From Nocardia exalbida NBRC 100660 (lineage in GTDB: Bacteria; Actinomycetota; Actinomycetes; Mycobacteriales; Mycobacteriaceae), in NCBI RefSeq assembly GCF_000308575.1, contig NZ_BAFZ01000160.1:1-55666 (forward strand): a stretch of 55,666 nucleotides of DNA. The letters are read 5' to 3'. This document shows, piece by piece, positions 1 through 8,112 of this stretch (positions are counted from its first letter, which is position 1; the number at the start of each line of letters is the position of its first letter). The position numbers and the translations under genes are program-made. Below the pieces are notes generated by a model. The model was not told where the DNA came from. It was given only the letters and a program-made list of their open reading frames with translations, and made no database searches.

Positions 1-828
1 GCGGCGGTAATCCTCGAAAGAGTCCGGCTGCCAACGTTTGTCCTGCGACCCGTAGAGCACCATGGCAGGCACGCCGAGGTCGATGAGCCGGTCCGTTTCG
101 GTGCGTTCCCGCAGGTAGTCATCCGACGCGGCCGAGGTCGCGGTGAGACTGCGGTAGGTCATGCCACGCAGGTCGGCGACGAACTGGTCGGGGATCCGCA
201 CGTCCCGGGTGAACGCGGAGCTCATGGCTTGCCGGAGGACGACGTCCGGCAGCAGTGGCCACAGCGGCTGCCCGATCGCCGGAACGAACAGGAGGTTGCC
301 GACCGGACCGTTGTCGGTGACGGCGTCCAGGCTGGGTCCGGAGTCGATCAGCATGATCGCCGACACCAGGTCGTGGCGCTGTTCGGCCAGCGAGGTGGCG
401 ACGTAGCCCCCGGAGGAATGCCCGACGACGATCGCCTGGCGCACGCCCAGCCGGTCGAGCGCGGTCCCGACTCGGCTCGCCTGTTCGGACGTGCTGTAGC
501 CGCTGTCGGGTTTATCGGACTTGCCGTGGCCGAGTAGATCGATGCGCACGACGTACTGGTCCCGCAGGGCGGGCAGCACCGGATCCCAGTAGGCGGTCGA
601 GGCGCCCAGACCGTGTAGCAGCACCAACGCACGAGCACCGGGTGTTCCGTCGGCGACGACGTGGATGTCTCCGCCCGTCAGGTGCACCATGCGTTCGTGC
701 GAATCGTCGGTCTCGGCTTTCGCCGCGCCGGTCGTATTGCCGGTGAGCGCGGCGACCAGGGCGGTGACGATCAGCAGCCCGATGCGCTGCCACCGATTGC
801 GTCCTGCGGCGGTGGTGGTTTCGTCCAC
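1..828 (-). CDS. Secreted alpha/beta hydrolase, 3' end beyond the window
   Basis: The frame is open on the minus strand from a GTG at 828 to the window edge (276 codons, C-terminus missing). The start is supported by a strong ribosome binding site, GAAGGAGG, four bases upstream. The N-terminus is a signal peptide or membrane anchor (about residues 15-38: Arg, then a hydrophobic stretch, then Ala-rich). An oxyanion-type HGLGAS loop follows near residue 75 and the nucleophile elbow GHSSGG near residue 140, as in alpha/beta-hydrolase fold esterases and lipases. The catalytic His would lie outside the window. It is divergent from the AraC-type regulator at 931, with about 100 bases between them, so that regulator may control it. 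The substrate cannot be told. Confidence 0.85.
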   Translation of the reverse strand, partial: MDETTTAAGRNRWQRIGLLIVTALVAALTGNTTGAAKAETDDSHERMVHLTGGDIHVVADGTPGARALVLLHGLGASTAYWDPVLPALRDQYVVRIDLLGHGKSDKPDSGYSTSEQASRVGTALDRLGVRQAIVVGHSSGGYVATSLAEQRHDLVSAIMLIDSGPSLDAVTDNGPVGNLLFVPAIGQPLWPLLPDVVLRQAMSSAFTRDVRIPDQFVADLRGMTYRSLTATSAASDDYLRERTETDRLIDLGVPAMVLYGSQDKRWQPDSFEDYRR

Positions 829-930
829 GGTTCCTCCTTCGATTGGTGGGGACGTCACCACGTTCGAGCACGACAGCGGGTCGCGTATTGAAGAAATGTC
901 AGCGTCCGTGGCCGCTCATACAATCGACCT

Positions 931-1761
931 GTGCCTTGGGACATCGCGCGGCCGGTGCGGCCACCCGCCCTGCGCGGCGTCGACATGGCCGGATTCCATG
1001 TCCACGGGGACGGCCCGGAGCAGGTGCGTGTCATTCCGCATCCGGCGGTCACGGTGATCGTCGAGTTCGGCGAGTGCGGCTTCGACGTCCGCGACTCGAC
1101 GGGCCGCAGCCATTCGGGCAGCCTGACCCTCGGCCTCGCCCGCACCGCGCTTCCGGTCCGCGTCCATGCCGTCGAATGCGTCCAGGCCGTCGAATGCGTC
1201 CAGATTCGCCTGGAACCCGCTGTCGCCCAAGCTATCCTCGGTCTGCCTCCCGCCGAGCTGGGTGGATCTATCATCGGTCTGGACGACCTCTGGGGGCGCG
1301 AGGCGGGGTGGCTGCGCGAGCGCCTGCACGAGACACCGAACTGGCCCGACCGATTCGCCTTGGTCGACACCGCGCTGTCGGCGCGGTTCCGGCACGACCA
1401 CCGCCTCGACCCGGAGGTCGCCTGGGCATGGCGACAAATCAAGCTCAGCCGCGGCCGTCTGCGCGTCGAGCACCTCGCCGCCGAGCTGGGCTGGAGCCGC
1501 CAACGACTGTGGTCCCGCTTCGGCACCCGAATCGGCCTCACCCCCAAACGCGCCGCCAAACTGGTCCGCTTCGACCACGCCGTCCACCGCCTCGTCCAAG
1601 GACACCCTCCCTCCCGAGTAGCAGCCGACGCCGGCTACGCCGACCAATCCCACCTCCACCGCGACATCCGCGAATTCACCGGCACAGCCCCCACCTCCGC
1701 AGCCACCGAACCCTGGCTCACCATCGACGACCGAGCCTGGCCGTCGACCACAGCGACGTAG
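931..1761 (+). CDS. AraC-family transcriptional regulator
   Basis: This 276-aa protein starts at GTG 931. The N-terminal ~150 residues look like the sensor domain seen in many actinobacterial AraC regulators. The C-terminus carries the paired AraC helix-turn-helix: one helix pair around residues 180-210 (LAAELGWSRQRLWSRF) and a second around residues 225-250 (VAADAGYADQSHLHRDI). It is divergently placed from the hydrolase gene and shares the short 829-930 spacer with it, so auto- and cross-regulation is plausible by inference. An 18-bp in-frame tandem duplication lies in the N-terminal domain and is listed separately. The ligand is unknown. Confidence 0.85.
   Translation: MPWDIARPVRPPALRGVDMAGFHVHGDGPEQVRVIPHPAVTVIVEFGECGFDVRDSTGRSHSGSLTLGLARTALPVRVHAVECVQAVECVQIRLEPAVAQAILGLPPAELGGSIIGLDDLWGREAGWLRERLHETPNWPDRFALVDTALSARFRHDHRLDPEVAWAWRQIKLSRGRLRVEHLAAELGWSRQRLWSRFGTRIGLTPKRAAKLVRFDHAVHRLVQGHPPSRVAADAGYADQSHLHRDIREFTGTAPTSAATEPWLTIDDRAWPSTTAT
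1168..1203 (+). repeat. 18-bp perfect tandem duplication inside the AraC gene
   Basis: The 18 bases from 1168 to 1185 (GCCGTCGAATGCGTCCAG) are repeated exactly at 1186-1203, giving AVECVQ twice in the protein. The unit is a multiple of three, so the frame is kept. It looks like a recent slippage duplication in the sensor domain. Its effect on function is unknown. Confidence 0.9.
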
Positions 1762-1848
1762 TCCGGTCTGACATTGGAGCACCGGCCGGACACTCCCCGA
1801 ACGCCTGCTTCGGCGGTCTGTTTCGCCAGGAGTGTTCGTGGCGGTTCA

Positions 1849-1965
1849 GCCGAGGAAGACCGGGACGAGTCGCTGGCCGTCATCGAGGCGTTGCGGAGCC
1901 GGGTTGGTTGCCGAACGCGCCCATGTGGCGGAGCTGGCCACGGATGTGCTGGCGGCAGAGGTGTC
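1849..1965 (+). pseudogene. Fragment of a coiled-coil gene related to the 31.9-34.1 kb nuclease
   Basis: Bases 1849-1895 match, in the coding orientation, bases 33580-33626 of the minus-strand beta-CASP nuclease gene at 42 of 47 positions. Four of the five differences are silent and the fifth is Glu to Asp, so the similarity comes from a shared coding sequence. It encodes AEEDRDESLAVIEALR in one frame. After an apparent one-base insertion near 1896 it continues in another frame as a diverged VAERAHVAELATDVLAAE, again matching the coiled coil of the nuclease. No longer gene is left around it. It is probably the relic of a second copy of that gene, or of another gene sharing the same coiled coil. 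Confidence 0.6.
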
Positions 1966-2082
1966 GAAGGTTGTGTCCCGGTGGCGGCGAGCGCATTCCT
2001 CGACGGCTCTCGCCGACAGGATTTTTCGGTTGTTCACTTATAGTTGGATGCGATCGGCGAGCAGGGGCAGAGGGGAGTCGCA

Positions 2083-2397
2083 GTGGTCGGTGAACTACAG
2101 GTTCGGGTCGGCCAGCTCCGCGAGGCGTCGCGGTTCATCGCCGACAAAGCGCAGACGATTCGAGAGCGACTCGCGCGCCTGGATGAAACGATCGGCGGAG
2201 AGTTGTTGGCCGACGGTTGGCAGGGCCGTGCGGCTTCGGCATATGACGAGTCTTGGGTGGAGTGGAAGCGCGGCGCGGATCAGATCGTCGCGGCGTTGGA
2301 AACGTCGGCAATGAACCTCGCCGACGCGGCCAACCGCTACGAGCTTCGCGATGGCACCAATGCCGAGGGGCTCACCGGGCTGGGTAATCAGGTTTAG
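2083..2397 (+). CDS. WXG100-family small secreted protein, toxin cluster 1
   Basis: This helical protein of 104 residues has a W-x-G turn (GWQGRAASAYDESW, about residues 46-59) between two predicted helices, the mark of WXG100/ESAT-6 proteins exported by type VII secretion. GTG 2083 is preferred because AGGGGAG lies five bases upstream. An in-frame TTG at 2044 would add 13 residues. It is the first gene of a run with 2400 and 2699 and probably acts as a partner or targeting factor for the large effector downstream. The second cluster at 16.7 kb has the same architecture. Confidence 0.75.
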   Translation: MVGELQVRVGQLREASRFIADKAQTIRERLARLDETIGGELLADGWQGRAASAYDESWVEWKRGADQIVAALETSAMNLADAANRYELRDGTNAEGLTGLGNQV

Positions 2398-2399
2398 CC

Positions 2400-2702
2400 G
2401 TGGCTGACGACGACTGCAGCTACCGTGTGAATCTGTCGCAGCTCGATGACGCGATCGCGACCATGGCGAAGTTCGGCGCCGAGGTCGAAGGTTGGCTGCG
2501 TGAGGTGCATCAGCACGTCGCCGATCTGCATTTGTCGTGGTCGAGCCAAGCCGCTGAGGCGCAGCGTGTAGCCCATGACCGCTGGATGGTCGGTGTCGGC
2601 GAGATGCGGGACAACCTCGATGAGCTACGTGAGGTGGCGCGTCGGGCACACACGAACTACATGGGAGCTGCCGAGACCAACTACCGGATGTGGCCGCAGT
2701 GA
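2400..2702 (+). CDS. WXG100-family small secreted protein, second of pair
   Basis: A 100-aa protein starting at GTG 2400, two bases after the previous stop. It has the long-helix pattern and a central Trp turn (LSWSSQAAEAQRVAHDRW, about residues 41-58) of WXG100 proteins. The closest architectural counterpart is the protein at 17018. Two WXG-type proteins in a row before a large effector suggests a heterodimer that guides the effector to a type VII secretion machine. No core secretion genes (EccA-E) are present here, so the machinery must be encoded elsewhere. Confidence 0.75.
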   Translation: MADDDCSYRVNLSQLDDAIATMAKFGAEVEGWLREVHQHVADLHLSWSSQAAEAQRVAHDRWMVGVGEMRDNLDELREVARRAHTNYMGAAETNYRMWPQ

Positions 2703-4210
2703 CGGCTCCGACCGTACCGGTCATCGTCCACCGCGCCGGTGAATACTCCTCCGCGGGTGAGGTGTTCGGCCAGATGTCGGCTGACACGGTGACAACCCAT
2801 GCGGCGCTGATCACCGTGTTGAGCACGTATGCGGGGATGGCTGGTAGCGACAGTGTCGGTGGTCAATGGGCCAGTGCCTACGATGAGGCCGCCCAGCTGG
2901 CGATCTCATCGTCATCGAAACTGGCGACTGCGTGTAGTCAAACCAGAGATTTGATCGCTGTCGGAGCACATAACCATCAGCTCGCGGAGACCGGTTCCGA
3001 TCCGCGTAACCCTTCCTCGCCTGCACCCGCGCAGCTGTCGATCGCGCCCTGTCTGGCCGAAGACGCGCCGTCGGCGGCTGGCGACGGGATCCCCGAGCCA
3101 TTCGGGTGGTCAATCCTCAAGAACCTTGTCGGTTTCGGCTGGCCCAACGGTCACCAAGACCAACTCGCCGCCGCCGAAACCGCATGGCACACCGCATCGG
3201 CGGACTACCGCGCCGTGGCTGCTCAGGTGCCCCGAGCAGTCGAGCTGCTGACAAACCAGCAGTCGCCGGAGATCGGGATCGCGGTCGACACCTGCCAGGA
3301 ACGTCAGACTGATCTCAACGCATTGGCTGATGCGTGCCAAACGCTCGGGGACTCTTGTGGCGAGTACGCCCACCACCTCGACGAGGCCCACCACAAGATC
3401 CTCGAGGAGGTCAAAGACTTCCTGATCGAAACCGCGGCCGCTGAGGCCGTCTTCGCCGTGTTGGCGCCGTTCACCGCTACGGTTTCGGAGTGGGTGGGCA
3501 ATACCGCGCTTGCTGGTCGTATCGCGGTGCGAGCTCGTCGCATTGCCACCATCATCGGCGAGCTCGGCACCAGGGTTACCGAGATAGTGACGCGCGCCAT
3601 CAGGCCGGTCACTGCGGCACTGAAACCGCTACTGGACAAGGTCGGCAAATGGGTCGACGTCGCGAAGGCGAAGCTGTGGACACGCGAAGCCCGTGGGGCA
3701 ACCCCTGGAAGGGGAACCGCCGATGAATGGCTCAGCGGCGGGCGGCGCCGGCCGGCGAACATGCTCGATGACCCCGCACAAACGAGGTGGGCCCAGGATG
3801 CCTACGACAACTTCACCCAAGACCCGCGCGACATCTCCGCGATCAGCCGCAACACCGACGATCTCGCTCGAGCCAACGGCGCAACAGGATTCTCCGAGGC
3901 CGAGATCGCTGCGATCAAGAAGCATCTGTTCGACACCGAACACCCGATTCTGGACTACGAGACCGGCCAAGTCGTGGTCCGGAAGTTCGATCCCGATCCT
4001 GAAATCGCCGACGCGTGGATCCGGCTGCGCTCCGGGAACGCCCTGCCTGAGGATCACGTATTGCTCGAGCACGAGCTCGCCGAGTTGAATTACCTGCGAG
4101 CGAACCCGGGCGTCACGTATCAGGATGCTCACCGGGTCGCGAACGAGTCGTTCAATTGGCAGACCCAGGTTCCGTTGAACAAGCGCGAAGACTTCGAAAG
4201 TGGATGGTGA
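2699..4210 (+). CDS. Large WXG100-associated polymorphic toxin, cluster 1
   Basis: About 503 residues. GTG 2699 overlaps the preceding TGA (GTGA), suggesting coupling; GTG 2690 is an alternative. Residues 1-150 are a helical targeting region (MAGSD, then WASAYDEAA) that resembles the start of the effector at 17326. The middle, about residues 230-330, is helical and hydrophobic. The last ~130 residues form a separate domain after an Arg/Gly-rich linker, with a conserved-looking core HVLLEHELAE followed by a DAHRVANESFNW segment. Charged His/Glu residues there could be catalytic, but I do not recognise the fold with certainty. The small gene at 4204 overlaps its stop and is the likely immunity gene. 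Confidence 0.7.
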   Translation: MTAPTVPVIVHRAGEYSSAGEVFGQMSADTVTTHAALITVLSTYAGMAGSDSVGGQWASAYDEAAQLAISSSSKLATACSQTRDLIAVGAHNHQLAETGSDPRNPSSPAPAQLSIAPCLAEDAPSAAGDGIPEPFGWSILKNLVGFGWPNGHQDQLAAAETAWHTASADYRAVAAQVPRAVELLTNQQSPEIGIAVDTCQERQTDLNALADACQTLGDSCGEYAHHLDEAHHKILEEVKDFLIETAAAEAVFAVLAPFTATVSEWVGNTALAGRIAVRARRIATIIGELGTRVTEIVTRAIRPVTAALKPLLDKVGKWVDVAKAKLWTREARGATPGRGTADEWLSGGRRRPANMLDDPAQTRWAQDAYDNFTQDPRDISAISRNTDDLARANGATGFSEAEIAAIKKHLFDTEHPILDYETGQVVVRKFDPDPEIADAWIRLRSGNALPEDHVLLEHELAELNYLRANPGVTYQDAHRVANESFNWQTQVPLNKREDFESGW

Positions 4211-4446
4211 GCGTGGCAGCAATCGTATACTTCGCCAAAGAGTCCGAGAGCCCGGAGATCGTCGTGTACGAATTCGGTGACGACCCGGGGGCTTTGACAA
4301 GGAAATTGGCCATGGACAAGGCTTCTCGGACCGCCCAGCCGGTCGACGGCGACGTCGACTACATCTTCCTCAAAGCGTCCAGGAAGATCAACTCCGTGTA
4401 CAGCGAGTCCAACGCATGGCCGGAACGCGGTATGAGTGTGAGCTGA
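4204..4446 (+). CDS. Probable immunity protein for the cluster 1 toxin
   Basis: An 80-aa acidic protein without signal peptide or membrane segment. ATG 4204 overlaps the toxin stop codon at 4208-4210; GTG 4207 and GTG 4213 are alternatives. Small size, cytoplasmic character and translational coupling to the effector are what is expected of a dedicated immunity protein. The assignment rests on position, because no family is recognised in the sequence. The central segment (AKESESPEIVVYEFGDDPG) suggests a compact beta-rich fold. Confidence 0.55.
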   Translation: MVSVAAIVYFAKESESPEIVVYEFGDDPGALTRKLAMDKASRTAQPVDGDVDYIFLKASRKINSVYSESNAWPERGMSVS

Positions 4447-4542
4447 CCAGACCCGTGTTTCGCGATGCTGCCCCAGTCGGGCAGGCTTCTACACGCCGAG
4501 GCGACAGTCACAGCACACACTCACTAGGGAGGTGGACCGCTC

Positions 4543-4974
4543 ATGACGAACATGGGGCAATGGGAGCAGCAGCTTCAACAACAGCTCACCGAGATCCGCC
4601 GCCACGGCGAGCAATTGATCGAGAAAGCAGCCGAACTCCGCGGGCGCGGCAAAGACCGCGGAGTCCTCATCGAAGTCGATGCCAGCGGTGAGATCACCAG
4701 CTTGCAAATCGCCCCTGCCGTGATGAACTGGACCAGCAGCCAGCTTGCGAGCGCTGTGCGTGATTGCCACAGCAAAGCCCGCGCTGACATCAAGTCCAAG
4801 ATCGAAGGACTTCTGCAAAAAGCCGACCCGCGTCTTCTCCACCGGTCGAAGCTGCTCCTGGCTCCGGAGGCGAGGACTAGCGAACATCGCCGACCGTTGG
4901 ACGAAGCGGCTGTGCGGGAAGCTGACGACGCCTTCTTCGAACGCCGCAACCTCTACGGAGGCTGGACCAGCTGA
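4543..4974 (+). CDS. YbaB/EbfC family nucleoid-associated-like protein
   Basis: 143 residues from ATG 4543, with AGGGAGG about ten bases upstream. Residues 5-40 form a Gln/Glu-rich helix. The following stretch (GVLIEVDASGEITSLQIAP) is the typical YbaB beta-hairpin, and another long helix follows. YbaB/EbfC proteins bind DNA as dimers. Copies of this family commonly sit in actinobacterial WXG100/type VII toxin clusters, and the role there is not established. It lies 97 bases after the immunity gene and probably belongs to the same unit. Confidence 0.75.
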   Translation: MTNMGQWEQQLQQQLTEIRRHGEQLIEKAAELRGRGKDRGVLIEVDASGEITSLQIAPAVMNWTSSQLASAVRDCHSKARADIKSKIEGLLQKADPRLLHRSKLLLAPEARTSEHRRPLDEAAVREADDAFFERRNLYGGWTS

Positions 4975-5506
4975 AAGCCAGACGATGCGCTATCGACTGA
5001 TGCCCCTACCGATAGCGACGCAGATAATCCTCGCGGATAGAGAGGCAGGCAAAGTCACGCCGCCGTAATCACACCCGAACCAGGCTGGCCTTCTGAGGGG
5101 TCCCTGCCAGTGTTTCTAGAGGCAGCGGGCAGGAAGGCGATAAGGGGCGGAGTTGTGGTGTTCGTGCCGATGAATCCATTTGTGGTGGTGATGATTTCAT
5201 GGCGAGTCGCAGGTAGTGGTACTCGGCGCTACACGAGAAACATGGGCAGTTGGAAAACGCCTGATCATGGTGGCTACATACCCGGTCCGACGATTGCGGT
5301 GCGCCCGCACGGATCGGTTCACCATAAATCCGAATCGGTTCGTCGATCTGAGGTGAAGTACTGCGACCTGGCGCGCTGGCCCTCGATTTCCGCGCGGCAA
5401 CGGTCGTGCCTGATCGACGGGCGTTCGCCCGGCTTCGGGGTGTTCCGTAGGACGATGCAGTCAGGGATGACGCGAATGCCGACCCATCAAATCAGCAAGG
5501 AGGGCG
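4975..5506 (+). other. Intergenic stretch holding the first half-repeat
   Basis: No convincing gene is present. Open frames here have no ribosome binding site and no recognisable protein. The stretch contains the diverged repeat half at about 5221-5290, described separately, which may mark the left edge of the accreted island region. Confidence 0.5.
5221..5290 (+). repeat. Dispersed repeat copy R1 (right arm, decayed core)
   Basis: The segment contains ACATGGGCAGTTGGAAAACG and then CCTGATCATGG. The same arm recurs, with small changes, right of the tRNA-like core at about 10.11, 15.72 and 20.74 kb. Left of the arm, CTCGGCGCTACACGAGAAAC looks like a decayed form of the core found in the other copies. 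This copy lacks the left arm, as expected for an outer boundary of a serial integration array. Confidence 0.55.
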
Positions 5507-5869
5507 ATGAATTCTGACAGGGCGGCACGAGAAGCGCGAAGGCGTCAGCGCGACCCGCAAACTATCGAGGCCCGTAACCGTCGGCTCAACAGGATGAGCA
5601 AGGACTCGCGAGACCTTCTCGAAAGCGTCGCCGACCGCCTGCCTCCTGAGCTGGTCGAAAGCTACCGGACCTATAGCGACGTGGGTGAGTGGGCGATGCT
5701 CGTCGACGTGTTGTGCGCCACTCTCGTCAAGCGCCGGATCCCGGTCACTGAAGCGGAACGCGATGCCGTGGCGAACGTGCTCGGCCAGTTCGATTTCCCA
5801 GTGGAGGGATACCGCTGTCTCAACGACCCCGAAGGCGTGCTTTCTGAGCTCAACGTGGCCACTGCGTAA
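5507..5869 (+). CDS. Conserved-looking small protein, possible orphan immunity protein
   Basis: A 120-aa protein from ATG 5507 with an ideal ribosome binding site (AAGGAGG, three bases before the start). It is cytoplasmic, with a basic first 30 residues followed by a helical domain (LPPELVESYRTYSDVGEWAM, then LVKRRIPVTEAERDAV). I do not assign a function. Its size and place beside toxin clusters, with no partner toxin, make an orphan immunity protein a reasonable guess. It is not co-directionally coupled to anything. Confidence 0.6.
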   Translation: MNSDRAAREARRRQRDPQTIEARNRRLNRMSKDSRDLLESVADRLPPELVESYRTYSDVGEWAMLVDVLCATLVKRRIPVTEAERDAVANVLGQFDFPVEGYRCLNDPEGVLSELNVATA

Positions 5870-6275
5870 CTCCCTCCGTCATCGGATCGGGGCCAGACGG
5901 CCGACTCGTCCAGGGACGCGGGGGAACGCGGCTGACCTGAGGTCGTTACTGGCGGTCGGCGAGGCGGCGCAGACCTGTTTGCTTGGATCGTCCGGCATGC
6001 TGGAGTAATTCGTATCGGCCGGCTTGCGGGTTCGGGCACGCCGAAACGCCCGTTGATGTCGAGTTCAGGGTGTTCGCACGAGCAGGGACACCATTTCGGC
6101 TGCACCGATGAATTCTGTGGGGATCCGTCGTCGATACCGATGGATACACCGACATCGGCCTGTGCTGGGACCGTCCAGCGCGGGCAGAACACATGGAGGC
6201 AATGATGGGCGTCGACGATCCCGCGCAGGAGCAAATGATTCGGGCCGCGATCCGGATGGGCGAGCAGGTGGCGCG
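5870..6275 (+). other. Non-coding or degenerate stretch
   Basis: There is no full-length gene. The last part (6112-6279) is open in one frame and ends in a TGA overlapping the GTG of the next gene. It could encode a short peptide from ATG 6174 (ending in IRMGEQVAR) or be the tail of a lost gene. Upstream of 6112 the frame is closed by a stop. Confidence 0.4.
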
Positions 6276-7499
6276 GTGAGCGGTACAAGGGTGTTGGTGG
6301 CGGGGGCGAGTATCGCGGGGCCCGCGCTGGCCCACTGGCTGCGCCGGCGGGGAGCCGAGGTAACCGTGGTGGAGCGCGCCCCCGAGCTGCGTCCTGGCGG
6401 GCAGGCGGTGGACGCGCGCGGGGTGACCAAGGAGGTCATCCAGCGGATGGGGCTGGACGCGGCGGTGCGCGCGGCCCGCACCGAAACCGCCGGTGCGCAC
6501 ACCGTGGACGTGAACGGGAACGTGCTGGAAACCTTCCGCGCAGCCGACGACGGCGGCGACGGGTACATCGCGGAGATCGAGATCCTGCGCGGGGACCTGT
6601 CCCGGGTGCTCTACGACGACACCCGCGACGGTGTCGAGTACATCTTCGACGACCGGATCGCCGAGCTCACCCAGGACGCCGACGGGGTCGACGTGGTCTT
6701 CGCGGGCGGCGACCGGCGGCGCTTCGACCTGGTAATCGGGGCGGACGGGTTGCACTCGGCGCTGCGAGCGATGGTCTTCGGGCCGCGCGAGCGATTCGTC
6801 CGCCACCTCGGTCTCGTGCTGGCCTTCTACAGCGTGCCCAATGAGTTCGGGCTGGACCGCTGGCTGATCGACTACCAGGAGTCCGGTCGCTCGGCCGGAC
6901 TGCGGCCCATCCAGGACGCCACCCGGGCGATGGCCATGTTCTCCTTCCCCTCGGGGGACTTCGACGTCGACTACCGCGACGTCGCGGCCCAGAAGCGCCT
7001 GCTGCGCGAGCGGATGGCCGGGATGGGTTGGTTGACCCCGCGCATCCTCGCGCACCTGGACGACACCCCGGACTTCTACCTCGACCAGGTCGCCCAGGTG
7101 GTGATGGACCGCTGGTCGAGCGGACGGGTCGGGCTGCTCGGCGACGCGGCGTTCAGCTCGTCGCCGATGTCCGGGCAGGGCACCGGGCTGGCCCTGGTCG
7201 GCGCCTACCTGCTGGCCGGAGAGCTGGCCGCCACCGGATGGGACCCGGAGGCAGGGTTCGCCGGATACGAGCGGCGGATGCGCTCGTTCGTCGAGGCCAA
7301 CCAGGAGATCGGCCGGTTGCACGCGCGTAGCCTCACCGTTCCCGCGCCGGAGGCCGAGCCGAGCCCCGATTTCACCGGCGAGTGGTTCACCGAGTTGATC
7401 GAGCGCGCGATCAACGGCGTCGAGCTGCCCGACTACCCGGGAGTGCCGGACTTCGGGGCCCCGGTCGGACCGGCGATCACCTCACCGGCCAAGCCGTAG
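6276..7499 (+). CDS. FAD-dependent monooxygenase, PHBH type
   Basis: 407 residues from GTG 6276. The protein begins with a Rossmann dinucleotide site (VLVAGASIAGPALAHWLRRR, about residues 6-25) and an acidic residue in VVERAPE. It has the central GADGLHSALR motif near residue 155 and a C-terminal GLLGDAAFSSSPMSGQGTG segment near residue 290 that binds the FAD ribityl and phosphate. This order is that of the p-hydroxybenzoate hydroxylase class, which hydroxylates aromatic compounds or antibiotics using NAD(P)H. The length is usual. There is no neighbouring pathway, so the substrate is unknown. The start overlaps the stop of a short upstream frame (GTGA). Confidence 0.9.
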   Translation: MSGTRVLVAGASIAGPALAHWLRRRGAEVTVVERAPELRPGGQAVDARGVTKEVIQRMGLDAAVRAARTETAGAHTVDVNGNVLETFRAADDGGDGYIAEIEILRGDLSRVLYDDTRDGVEYIFDDRIAELTQDADGVDVVFAGGDRRRFDLVIGADGLHSALRAMVFGPRERFVRHLGLVLAFYSVPNEFGLDRWLIDYQESGRSAGLRPIQDATRAMAMFSFPSGDFDVDYRDVAAQKRLLRERMAGMGWLTPRILAHLDDTPDFYLDQVAQVVMDRWSSGRVGLLGDAAFSSSPMSGQGTGLALVGAYLLAGELAATGWDPEAGFAGYERRMRSFVEANQEIGRLHARSLTVPAPEAEPSPDFTGEWFTELIERAINGVELPDYPGVPDFGAPVGPAITSPAKP

Positions 7500-7619
7500 G
7501 CGTCACATAACGTGTCGACGTCCGGTCATGCCGCATCCGCGCGGATCTGCACTGGTCGGCTCAGCAATCGGAAGGTCCAGGGGCCGTCGTGGTCGGCTGC
7601 GCCGTTGTGGCGTTCGGTG

Positions 7620-8017
7620 TCAGTTCAGTCGTAGTAGGCCGGCGTCGGTGGTTCGGAACCCGCAGCTGTCGCGGTAGAAGCTGTCGAGGGGTGGTTCGTA
7701 GTCGACGTGGAGCCAGTCGATACCGAGTTCGCGTAGGTCGCTGATGAGTGTCGTGACCAGGCTGGTTCCGATGCGCTGATGCTGGAATTCGGGGGCGACC
7801 ATGGTGTCGAGGAGGAACGCATGCCGACCTCCGTCCCACACTGCGTGCACGAACCCGACAAGCCGATCGCCGACGAACGCACCGACCCACGATCTGCTGT
7901 GCCGTTCCAGGCGCGCCTTCCAAGGGCTCACCCGTGGTCACCGCCGAATGCGTCGGTGTGCAGCCGCGAGAGCACCTCATCGTCGACAGCGAAACGGATA
8001 CGGAGATCCCCGATCAT
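7620..8017 (-). pseudogene. GNAT acetyltransferase gene split by a frameshift
   Basis: Two minus-strand frames together make one GNAT protein. The first runs from ATG 8017 (MIGDLRIRFAVDDEVLSRL...) to a TGA at 7928-7930. The second starts with GTG 7931 and encodes 103 residues with the acetyl-CoA region (HAFLLDTMVAPEFQHQRIGT) and a C-terminal WLHVDYEPPLDSFYRDSCGF typical of the family. The frames join at a GTGA overlap and differ by one base, so the gene has either lost or gained a base, or is expressed by slippage or reinitiation. The acceptor substrate is unknown. Confidence 0.7.
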
Positions 8018-8112
8018 GCGGCGTCCTCTCAGCGCGGTCGTCATGACGTGATGTCACGTGATCGTGGCATCACGTCGACGCTGGGACCAACGGATATCGG
8101 TAGGGCTATTGT

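Noticed and set aside
2083..4974. Complete type VII secretion locus
   Set aside because: Only substrates, effector and immunity-type genes are present. No EccC ATPase, EccD or mycosin genes occur in the window.
5110..5517. 135-codon frame over repeat R1
   Set aside because: No ribosome binding site, it overlaps the well-supported gene at 5507, and the translation follows the repeat in unrelated contexts.
5946..7322. Long minus-strand frame opposite the FAD monooxygenase
   Set aside because: The plus-strand gene has clear FAD motifs. The antisense frame shows none and no ribosome binding site.
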